The notes under the pieces were generated by a model, which made no database searches, was not told where the DNA came from, and was given only the letters and a program-made list of their open reading frames with translations. Shown one piece after another: positions 50,977-61,032 of a DNA stretch of 64,000 nt (the stretch's first letter is position 1; each line of letters begins with the position of its first letter). The stretch is from Astragalus membranaceus. Its lineage: Eukaryota; Streptophyta; Magnoliopsida; Fabales; Fabaceae. Position numbers and translations under genes: made by a program. The stretch lies in NCBI GenBank assembly GCA_039519185.1, contig CM076849.1:110985806-111049805 (forward strand). The letters are read 5' to 3'.

Positions 50977-53669
50977 TAACACCCCGAAATTAATTAAATA
51001 GTTATTTAGTATTTATTTAATTAATTAAATAGGAGTTGGTGATAATAATAATAATAATAATAATGATGATTATAATAATAATAACATTGGGTGGTTTTAG
51101 TTATTAATATATTATTTTATTTATCTGAAGGGGGTGGTGTTGGTACTTCGGAGGTGTTATGATTGGCCCAGTGCGCCAAGCCCAAGCCCGTAGACTTGAG
51201 CTGCTAGGCGCTAGGTTAGTGAAGTGGCGCCTCATTTGTGAAAAAAGAAAAGAAAACGTGAGTTGAGAGAAGAGAAAGGAGAGAGCGTGAGAAGAGAGAA
51301 AGAAAAGAGAAAAACGGCACTAAGGGAGAAGAAAGAAGAAGAGAGGGGCGCGACTTCCATAGGAGAGTAGAGGAGCTCAGTTGCTGTGGTTACTCGGTGT
51401 GCACGTGGAGGGGTCTCTGTCTTCGGTGAAACTAAGGTAAGGGTGGGTCTTGCCTTATAATAGGGATCATAATGGGATGTATGTAGGGGTTAGGATCTAT
51501 ATCGCTTTTGTATTGATTTTGATATTGATGAGTTGTATGTATGTATTGATCACTATATGGCTTGTTGATGTTTTGCGAATTGCTCATATAAGTGATGAGT
51601 TTAGAATTGCGTGCCAAGTGCTCGAATGAATGTATAATTGATGTTGTTCTTGTGCATAATATGTAAATTGACGTTTTTGGTGTGATTGGTGTGCGAGTTG
51701 ATTGGATTGTGTTGCTCAAAAATTCAATTGTTGTGTTATAGGCGCATAAGGCGCCATTGTGGTATTTTTAGTATTGCTGGAAATTGTTGTCTAGGTGCGG
51801 AATTAGGCGCCCTTGAGTGGGGTGCCCCGCGCCAAGTATTGATGTTGTCAGAATTTTGGTCATGGAAGTAGGCGCCCTTGTGCTAGGCGCCCCGTGCCAC
51901 ATTATTGTGTTTTGGCTAAGTGTATTTTGTTTTGTGTTGGTGTGCCATGTGCTAAGTGCATCCTATGATAGGTTTGTGTGCCAAGTGCCAAGTCAGTGTG
52001 TGTTGGTGATGCTTTGGTGTGGGTGTGTGTATAGGCGCCTAGGGTGCCATGGTGATGGTGATGATGGTTGTCCATATGATTTTGGTGATTTCAAATAAAA
52101 TTGATTTTTGGGTGAGTGAGGATTTTAGATGGTGGAAAAGAAATATAATTTTGATGTTTTAAAATTGAGAAAAATTGATGTTTGGGCTGAATTTGTGTAA
52201 AAATCTGGTTTTGGCAGTGTGCTGGGCGCCAGGTGCCCTGTGCTGGGCGCCAAGGGCGTTGTGTGTGTGTGCTGGGCAAGTGTGGCGCGCGCCTGGGCGC
52301 TGGGCGCCTGTTGTGCGTGCGCTGTGTTGCGCGCTGGGCGCTGGGCGCCTGCTTGCGTGCGTGTGTGTGTGTGGCGCGCGCCTGGGCGCTGGGCGCCTGT
52401 TGTGCGCGCGGATGCGCTGTGTTGCGCGCTGGGCGCTGTTGTGCGCGTTGCCTGGGCGCTGGGCGCCTAAGGCGCCAGTTCCCAGCAGTGTTGCCTAATT
52501 TCTTCCAAATTTGTTTTTAACGTAACTTTTGACTCGGGTGTCCGTTTTTGGTGGTTCAAAGTGCGTTACGAAGCTCATTTAATTGTCTATCTGGTTGTCC
52601 AGGCCAAAATCAAAAATTAATATTTTTCCCCGGTCGTTTTCTGAAAGTCCCAAGTGACTGTGTACTAGTTGTTGTTTGGTTTGGAAATTGCTACTGTTCC
52701 TTTTAAATAAAATGTTGGTGTTTTTCATGAGACTAAGGTACTGATCCTTGTATTTTGAAATGGTGTTGTCACGGTGAAAGTAGTGTTCTGTGTAACAGTG
52801 TGGTATGCAAATAAATATATATATATATGGTGTATATTATTATTGGTGAATGGAGTATGTGATTCTCTTTTGGGTGTTGGTGAATAAACAAACTGTTGGT
52901 GAATAAGCTGTGGCATACTTTTATTTGGTGATTCTGGTGTGTGCTGCATTGTCATGGTGTCGCATAATCATATGCATTATCTTTGGTGAATAGGCTTCGG
53001 CCTCGGGCTTCGGCCTTATTATAAATTTTTGGTGAATGCCCTCAAGGCTCAATTTTGGTGAATGGATCCACATGCATATGCCCAGTGGAGTTTTGGGTTG
53101 CATCTCATACATTAAACATACAGTTGGTGAATGTTTTGGTGATTATTTATTTGGTGATTAATTGGTGATTATTTATTTGGTGATTACTTGGTGATTATTT
53201 ATTTGGTGATTACTTGGTGATTATTTATTTGGTGATTAATTTCGATTGACTGAACTGGTGATTAAAGTGAATATTGCTGTGATTGATGTAGTCCTGTATC
53301 TGTATATACTACTCCTTATGTACTTTATTATAGGGTTTGAGACTCACCCCTTTTGTTGATTTTTACCTTACAGGTAACCGTACTTGAAGGCTTTGACCTT
53401 CATTCCCTTGAGTTCGAGTCGCTCTGATACGTAGCACCTGGGGGGCGTTTTATTAGATAGTGATTTTGTCTTGTACGACTTGTTGGATTTTGTTTTAACG
53501 TTGTAACTGTATTTTTGAGTAATGGCCGCCCATGATGCCACGTAATGTTTTTAATTTAAGTTAAACAAATGACGTGTTTTTGAAGTAATTGTAGCATTCC
53601 GTTTCAAGAAAAATAATTTGTGCACTCTGATAATTGTTATAAATGAAAGGGGTAGAAACGGGTGTTACA
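50977..53669 (+). repeat. Tekay-type LTR copy 2
   Basis: Nearly identical to copy 1, with a slightly longer TAA microsatellite. Private bases near 51367 (GAGAGTAGAG) and 52903 (GAATAAGCTG). It shares three variants with copy 3 that copy 1 lacks. Confidence 0.92.
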
Positions 53670-54466
53670 AGTTGGTATCAGAGCAATGGTTGGTCTGTCC
53701 GGCCGAGTCGTCGAGTCGTTGTGTCAGATAGTGACCAACTGTTGTCTTTTCAGTGCTGACCGTTGTTTGTGTTGCAGGTACACCGGAAAGTTTCTATTGG
53801 TAAGTGAACTAGTGGGGGAGATTTCCCTACTAGTGCTGTGTGCCCTATTGTGTACACAGTGTGAGAACTGTGTTTTGCTGTTGTGATCCTTATTGTTGAC
53901 CTTATTGCTGCGTGCTTCTAAATGAATTGTCATGTTGTTTAAATGTTCACATGTGTTTTAGTTGATATTGAGCTCTGTGTGTTTTACATAAAATGTCGAA
54001 TTAATTGCTGTTGCTGTGGATTGTTAAGTCGCATGTACTTTCTTATGTTGATATGTCTGAACTATTTTAAGAGGTCGACGCTGAGCTTTTACGAAAAATC
54101 TTTTAATGCTTTGACTGCTGTTCCCTGGGGAGTTTCGTTGTTGTTTCAGAAGACTTCTGTTATTGTTCCTAATCTTATGCACTGCCCCTATTTTTATGAG
54201 TTGTACCTATTTCTGATTGTTGACTGTCCCGTGTGTCTTATTATTTCTATTATGTTGCCTGGTGTGTTCTTTGTGTCCCTTGTCGATCTTCGACAGAGAC
54301 CTTGTTGCGAGTTTTGTTCTTTGTCGTTGGGTGAATTAATTGTAATCGTGGGTACGGACTAGTTAGAGCATAACCGTGAGGATGTCAATTGTCGTAGCCA
54401 GCCGGTGAGTTAGGGAGATGTTGATGCGAATTTTCGAGGACGAAAATAATCTAAGTGGGGGAGAGT
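53670..54466 (+). other. Internal region 2 of Tekay-type array, non-coding
   Basis: A copy of internal region 1 with primer site and polypurine tract. The difference noticed by eye is at about 54319 (TTGTTCTTTG instead of TTGTTGTTTG). Confidence 0.85.
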
Positions 54467-57169
54467 TGTAACACCCCGAAATTAATTAAATAGTTATTTA
54501 GTATTTATTTAATTAATTAAATAGGAGTTGGTGATAATAATAATAATAATAATAATGATGATTATAATAATAATAACATTGGGTGGTTTTAGTTATTAAT
54601 ATATTATTTTATTTATCTGAAGGGGGTGGTGTTGGTACTTCGGAGGTGTTATGATTGGCCCAGTGCGCCAAGCCCAAGCCCGTAGACTTGAGCTGCTAGG
54701 CGCTAGGTTAGTGAAGTGGCGCCTCATTTGTGAAAAAAGAAAAGAAAACGTGAGTTGAGAGAAGAGAAAGGAGAGAGCGTGAGAAGAGAGAAAGAAAAGA
54801 GAAAAACGGCACTAAGGGAGAAGAAAGAAGAAGAGAGGGGCGCGACTTCCATAGGAGAGGAGAGGAGCTCAGTTGCTGTGGTTACTCGGTGTGCACGTGG
54901 AGGGGTCTCTGTCTTCGGTGAAACTAAGGTAAGGGTGGGTCTTGCCTTATAATAGGGATCATAATGGGATGTATGTAGGGGTTAGGATCTATATCGCTTT
55001 TGTATTGATTTTGATATTGATGAGTTGTATGTATGTATTGATCACTATATGGCTTGTTGATGTTTTGCGAATTGCTCATATAAGTGATGAGTTTAGAATT
55101 GCGTGCCAAGTGCTCGAATGAATGTATAATTGATGTTGTTCTTGTGCATAATATGTAAATTGACGTTTTTGGTGTGATTGGTGTGCGAGTTGATTGGATT
55201 GTGTTGCTCAAAAATTCAATTGTTGTGTTATAGGCGCATAAGGCGCCATTGTGGTATTTTTAGTATTGCTGGAAATTGTTGTCTAGGTGCGGAATTAGGC
55301 GCCCTTGAGTGGGGTGCCCCGCGCCAAGTATTGATGTTGTCAGAATTTTGGTCATGGAAGTAGGCGCCCTTGTGCTAGGCGCCCCGTGCCACATTATTGT
55401 GTTTTGGCTAAGTGTATTTTGTTTTGTGTTGGTGTGCCATGTGCTAAGTGCATCCTATGATAGGTTTGTGTGCCAAGTGCCAAGTCAGTGTGTGTTGGTG
55501 ATGCTTTGGTGTGGGTGTGTGTATAGGCGCCTAGGGTGCCATGGTGATGGTGATGATGGTTGTCCATATGATTTTGGTGATTTCAAATAAAATTGATTTT
55601 TGGGTGAGTGAGGATTTTAGATGGTGGAAAAGAAATATAATTTTGATGTTTTAAAATTGAGAAAAATTGATGTTTGGGCTGAATTTGTGTAAAAATCTGG
55701 TTTTGGCAGTGTGCTGGGCGCCAGGTGCCCTGTGCTGGGCGCCAAGGGCGCTGTGTGTGTGTGCTGGGCAAGTGTGGCGCGCGCCTGGGCGCTGGGCGCC
55801 TGTTGTGCGTGCGCTGTGTTGCACGCTGGGCGCTGGGCGCCTGCTTGCGTGCGTGTGTGTGTGTGGCGCGCGCCTGGGCGCTGGGCGCCTGTTGTGCGCG
55901 CGGATGCGCTGTGTTGCGCGCTGGGCGCTGTTGTGCGCGTTGCCTGGGCGCTGGGCGCCTAAGGCGCCAGTTCCCAGCAGTTGTGCCTAATTTCTTCCAA
56001 ATTTGTTTTTAACGTAACTTTTGACTCGGGTGTCCGTTTTTGGTGGTTCAAAGTGCGTTACGAAGCTCATTTAATTGTCTATCTGGTTGTCCAGGCCAAA
56101 ATCAAAAATTAATATTTTTCCCCGGTCGTTTTCTGAAAGTCCCAAGTGACTGTGTACTAGTTGTTGTTTGGTTTGGAAATTGCTACTGTTCCTTTTAAAT
56201 AAAATGTTGGTGTTTTTCATGAGACTAAGGTACTGATCCTTGTATTTTGAAATGGTGTTGTCACGGTGAAAGTAGTGTTCTGTGTAACAGTGTGGTATGC
56301 AAATAAATATATATATATATATATATATGGTGTATATTATTATTGGTGAATGGAGTATGTGATTCTCTTTTGGGTGTTGGTGAATAAACAAACTGTTGGT
56401 GAATATGCTGTGGCATACTTTTATTTGGTGATTCTGGTGTGTGCTGCATTGTCATGGTGTCGCATAATCATATGCATTATCTTTGGTGAATAGGCTTCGG
56501 CCTCGGGCTTCGGCCTTATTATAAATTTTTGGTGAATGCCCTCAAGGCTCAATTTTGGTGAATGGATCCACATGCATATGCCCAGTGGAGTTTTGGGTTG
56601 CATCTCATACATTAAACATACAGTTGGTGAATGTTTTGGTGATTATTTATTTGGTGATTAATTGGTGATTATTTATTTGGTGATTACTTGGTGATTATTT
56701 ATTTGGTGATTACTTGGTGATTATTTATTTGGTGATTAATTTCGATTGACTGAACTGGTGATTAAAGTGAATATTGCTGTGATTGATGTAGTCCTGTATC
56801 TGTATATACTACTCCTTATGTACTTTATTATAGGGTTTGAGACTCACCCCTTTTGTTGATTTTTACCTTACAGGTAACCGTACTTGAAGGCTTTGACCTT
56901 CATTCCCTTGAGTTCGAGTCGCTCTGATACGTAGCACCTGGGGGGCGTTTTATTAGATAGTGATTTTGTCTTGTACGACTTGTTGGATTTTGTTTTAACG
57001 TTGTAACTGTATTTTTGAGTAATGGCCGCCCATGATGCCACGTAATGTTTTTAATTTAAGTTAAACAAATGACGTGTTTTTGAAGTAATTGTAGCATTCC
57101 GTTTCAAGAAAAATAATTTGTGCACTCTGATAATTGTTATAAATGAAAGGGGTAGAAACGGGTGTTACA
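54467..57169 (+). repeat. Tekay-type LTR copy 3
   Basis: About 10 bp longer than copies 1 and 2, mainly through a longer AT run (56308-56329). Private changes near 55750, 55823 and 55980. It ends GGTGTTACA, followed by ACTCG. Confidence 0.92.
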
Positions 57170-57174
57170 ACTCG

Positions 57175-57620
57175 TGCTCACATACCACTGCGAGTTCCTC
57201 TTGATTCAAAGTCAGTACTTGCTCCTCTCCAAAAATTTCTTTATCCATCAATGATGCTATTATGGTTGCACTACCCATGTGGTTTGACGCATGGATTTTT
57301 AAATAACTGATGTACTCCATGGGATTATTAGAAGATCTGCCAGCAATAGACGGGGAAGGTCAGGATTCAATCCTATTCCCACTAGCTATTTGCCGAGACA
57401 CTCTTGTCTTGCCAGCAGTAGAAGCGGAATGTTGGGATTCAATCTCATTCCCGCTAGCTATTTGCCGAGACACTTTTGTCTTGCCAGCAATAGAAGGGGT
57501 AGGTTGGGATTCGCCAACATTCCTACTAACTTTGTCACCATTTCCAATAGTAGAAGAGAAAGGTCGAGATCTTCCTTTGCCAACATTCCCACTAACTTTA
57601 GATTTTGCCCTTTGGGATGC
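57175..57620 (-). pseudogene. CACTA (En/Spm) TNP1-like gene, 3' exon with 72-bp repeat
   Basis: Acceptor ATATATAG lies just upstream on the minus strand (57621-57628). The exon reads a Lys/Ser/Arg-rich linker, then a tandem pair of 24-codon repeats (57363-57434, 57435-57506; word SRQIASGN), then MEYISYLKIHASNHMGSATI and a C-terminal KEIFGEEQVLTLNQEEL as in plant Ptta/En/Spm transposase-related proteins. It is interrupted at 57174 by the Tekay array. The 15 bases 47466-47480 continue it, where the Athila-2 LTR cuts again. A stop (TCAGGA, TGA on the minus strand near 57361) also breaks the frame. A remnant. Confidence 0.65.
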
Positions 57621-57720
57621 CTATATATTTGGAAAGATAATTAGTTAGTAACAAATATAGTTGGAAAGATAATATATGACAATGAGCTAATAAATTACTA
57701 ACAAATATACTGTCACTTAC

Positions 57721-57924
57721 ATTGATAATGTTTACTAGTCATGCCACAAAGGTACCAGTTGCATCATCCACAGTCATGATCCCTACACTGTTTACTGGTA
57801 CAGGCAAGTTTGCATCGCCCACAATTGCAACGTCAACTCTGACCCTCACATGATTTTCGGGTGTGTGGGTAGATTGTGCAATAAGGTGCCCAGTTTGTTA
57901 CAAATTAATCCCCTTGCGACCAAT
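57721..57924 (-). pseudogene. CACTA TNP1-like gene, DUF8039-like exon
   Basis: Donor GTAAGT on the minus strand at 57715-57720 and acceptor CGCTTAG at 57925-57931 bound the exon. It reads HVRVRVDVAIVGDANLPVPV and DDATGTFVAW, matching the DUF8039 region of plant CACTA accessory transposases. A one-base shift near its start and a TGA after FVA-W show decay. Confidence 0.65.
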
Positions 57925-58050
57925 CTAAGCGGGTTTGATATATATAGTTCACAATCATTATTGTTACCCTAAATCAATGATAAACAAAAATTCGAATATG
58001 TATAAATTGATGTAATATGTACAACAAAAAGAGGATCTAATGATTAATAC

Positions 58051-58365
58051 CTCATTGGACGCAATGGTACAACTCTCTCTGAAGCTATCTAGCTTAGGGG
58101 ATGGTAGATCAATCCTTGGTCCAACTCTATCTTTTAATTCCGCAACTTCATCCATTAGTTTGAATACAATTTGTTCCAACCATCTTTCTCTACTTTCTTG
58201 TTTTTTATGCCTATTTGGACCCCATAAAGAGGTCGGAGTAACACCAAATTCCAAACCCCTCAGACGACCAGAATACTCTTCAAGTTCCAAAACACGGCCA
58301 AGGATGTCATTCTCACCATCACAATCAGTTATCTCTCCTTGTTCTATTGATTGTGATATGGACTC
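58051..58365 (-). pseudogene. CACTA TNP1-like gene, central exon
   Basis: Donor GTATTA and acceptor AATCAG bound 105 codons. NDILGRVLELEEYSGRLRGL then FGVTPTSLWG is the conserved core of the plant Ptta/En/Spm family (usual form GxxEHPGRVRGVGxGVTP). A helix with ERWLEQIVFKLMDEVAELKD follows. No stop is seen in this exon. Function in relatives: DNA binding at CACTA ends alongside the TNP2 transposase. Confidence 0.75.
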
Positions 58366-58449
58366 CTGATTCACAAAAATTATTAGACATTATTAGACAT
58401 TATAACTATCATCAAAATTCCGAAACAATTTTAATTTTATCATACTTAC

Positions 58450-58575
58450 AATTCTTTGAGACACCTCTTTCGTTTTCGGATCGTTAATCACACCATCTTT
58501 GTTTACTCGGGCTTCTAGCCATAAAACATGTCGGTCAATGAATTCTTGAGTTGGATCTTTCCCGGCTTCCACTAG
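58450..58575 (-). pseudogene. CACTA TNP1-like gene, second exon visible
   Basis: Forty-two codons between acceptor TTAACAG and donor GTAAGTATG read LVEAGKDPTQEFIDRHVLWL and NKDG...EVSQRI. Family members have a PSRAELFIKTH-type segment here. Phase agrees with the central exon. Confidence 0.65.
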
Positions 58576-58661
58576 CTGTTAAAATTTACCAATTGTTAAT
58601 AAATATATCAAAAGATTCATTTATAATAAGTGAAAGTTAAAATAAAGGATGTTGTGCCTAC

Positions 58662-58750
58662 CATTTTTTCTTCAATGTCTTGATAACCCTTAACACCGCC
58701 TCTATAAGGGTAATCAGGACTTCTTGCTCTCTCTCGATTTTCATTGCATA
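58662..58750 (-). pseudogene. CACTA TNP1-like gene, first exon visible (partial)
   Basis: Reads NRERARSPDYPYRGGVKGYQ then DIEEKM before donor GTAGGC, matching the NRxKxxxPHxxGxKxF motif of the family. The 5' part of the gene is not recognisable beyond about 58750. The next 200 bp to the Tekay LTR hold only a short direct repeat (ATAGAAGAATGAAGACA, near 58896 and 58925). Confidence 0.6.
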
Positions 58751-58966
58751 ATGTCTATGGATCTAATGGTTTTCTTGAGTGATCTAAAGTGCGTTCAATC
58801 AAATATCAAGAAGACAGTGTGCTAAAAAGCACCACATGAGAAGGCATAATTGATGCCCTAGAAGAAAAGTATAAAGGCTTTGAGGTCATAAGAATATAGA
58901 AGAATGAAGACAGCTATAATGGATATAGAAGAATGAAGACACCCCTTGTCTACCCGTTAGTTTAAT

Positions 58967-61020
58967 TGTAAAAATCAGAGTTTCAAAATTTCTTTTCATC
59001 GCAAGGAATGTTACACATACTCAAATCAAAATGTCGTACTTCAAATAAATAGTTCAACATCAAATAATTGTGCAATACGTAGCACGCCCCCAATGGGGAA
59101 AAACTCAAACATCAGTCATCGTCACCACAACCGTGACATCAATAAAACCAACTACGCAGCGGAAAATATAAATAAGAGAAAACCATGAAATAACATCTAA
59201 CAACCAAAATAGTCTTAAAACATCGAGTTCGTTTCCCCCCTGAGTGCTACGTATCAGAGCATGACGACCCGACTCAAAATTAGTGAAGATACCTAGGTCC
59301 TCACTCGTGATCACCTGCACGTTACCGCATAGGGGTAACATTCAAACAAAAGGGTGAGTTCAATTCAATCCATATAATAAATCACATGATAAGAAATAAG
59401 TCAAGTCACAGCAATAGGGTAATCACATCACAAATCATCAATTACGTCATTACAACAACTCATCACGATGTCATGTGACTATATGAAATGCAACCCACTC
59501 GCGGGCATATGCATGAGGTACCTTTCATCATCGTCGCTTAGCCTTTATGGCCTCATCGTCGCTTAGCCTTTATGGCCTCATCGTCGCTGGGTTCATGCAC
59601 ATGGAATACATGAGACACTATGACATGCACCACACACAAACACACAATCACAGTCAACTATGTGACCCGTCACTTACCAATTTGCCCAATAAGAGGCACA
59701 GCACCTGTCAGTATATAATTACTTACAACAACGTCGCTATATTTCATCGTCACTTATTATCATCGTCGCTTGGCCTTTATGGCCTCATCGTCGCTTATCC
59801 ATAGACGTCGTCAACAAACAATAGCCACTAAGGGCAAAACAGTCATTTGCACATCATCATCAATAATATTAGCCACTAAGGGCAAAAACGTCATCTAACT
59901 AGCCACTAAGGGCATCATCGTCATAATCACCCATTTTGACACTAAAACGTTAAAACTGTTGGTTATACGCAAAAAGGATTCTTAAAGGACTCAATATGGC
60001 TTTACAACGTCACTGTAATGACCACCGGGGACAGCCACTTGGGCGCCCGAAAACCACCCGAAAATAATAAGTTTTTATTTTAAAAATGAGACACATAGGT
60101 AGACAACTGAAAAAGCTTCCCAACATTTTTTGAAACGTTTAAAACGGATGCCCGAGTCAAAAGATATAGCGAAAACTGTTTTTATAAAAATTTGGGAACA
60201 TTCTAGTATTTTGCGCCTCACTCGCGCTCCCAGCGCCACTTAAGCGCAGATGAGGACGCTACAGTGCAGTTTTTGCGCCTCAGTGGCGCCTCGCGCGCAA
60301 CTGCAGCGCGAATTGGCAGCGCCCAACACACCTAAATCGCGCCTAAGTGGCGCCTCGCGCGCAATTGCAGCGCGAATTGGCAACGCCCAACACACCTGCA
60401 GCAACAGAAAATCCAGCAACAATTCCAGCAACACAAGATCACACATATGGCGCCCTAGGCGCCCATGCCACAACCAAAAATGGATTTTCAGCCACAAGTC
60501 ATGAAGACCACATATATATCACTAACCAAACATGAAATTACACACAAATCAAGGACATGAATAGATATAGGGTAACCCTAACTTACAACCTATCATGAAC
60601 ATCTATTATATAGAAAGATAGAACTCCCCTTACCTTGGATTTGAAGAACGGAAGCCCTAGAGACAGTCACGAACAGAACCACGGAAACAAAATCACGTCC
60701 CTTAGCTCCTTGCACTTCGCGACCTCTTCTCCTCCTCTCTTCTCCACGGCGCTCTCACTCTCTCTATTCTCCTCTCTCAATTCGCAATGCCAACACAAAA
60801 CCCTAACCCAAAATGACTTGGCCACTTCGCATATGACATGGATCATGGGCTTGGGCTTTTCACTTAAGCCCAAGTTCATCTAATTGGCGCCTCCACCTTC
60901 TAATACCACCTACACCATTTTAATATAATTTCACTTAATTAAATTATATCCAATTAATTAAAATAAATTCCTAAATACTAAATTAAATAAATAAATTAAT
61001 TAAATATTTAGGGTGTTACA
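58967..61020 (-). repeat. 3' LTR of second Tekay element
   Basis: On the minus strand it starts TGTAACACCC and probably ends TTTTTACA near 58967. GC-rich GGCGCC words recur at 60030-60460, including a 64-bp tandem duplication (60275-60338, 60339-60402). A repeated CATCGTCGCTTAGCCTTTAT unit lies at 59527-59590 and, varied, at 59760-59800. Gene-like stretches inside are not supported. Confidence 0.75.
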
Positions 61021-61032
61021 ACTCTCCCCCAC
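61021..61032 (-). promoter_or_regulatory. Polypurine tract of second Tekay element
   Basis: The minus strand reads AAGTGGGGGAGAGT directly before the LTR, overlapping the end of the conserved CGAGGACGAAATATTCTAAG block that also ends pol. Confidence 0.75.

Larger units (their letters stand above)
47486..57169 (+). mobile_element. Tandem Tekay-type element: LTR-internal-LTR-internal-LTR
   Basis: Three LTRs of 2692, 2693 and 2703 bp alternate with two internal regions of 799 and 797 bp. The whole array has one target duplication, ACTCG (47481-47485 and 57170-57174). LTRs start TGTAACACCCCGAAATTAAT and end GGTGTTACA, and the internal region starts with a tRNA-Met type primer site, all typical of the Tekay/Del chromovirus group. 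The internal regions have no gag or pol, so the element depends on proteins of relatives such as the copy at 58967-63999. LTR differences are a handful of bases (about 0.2 percent). Confidence 0.92.
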
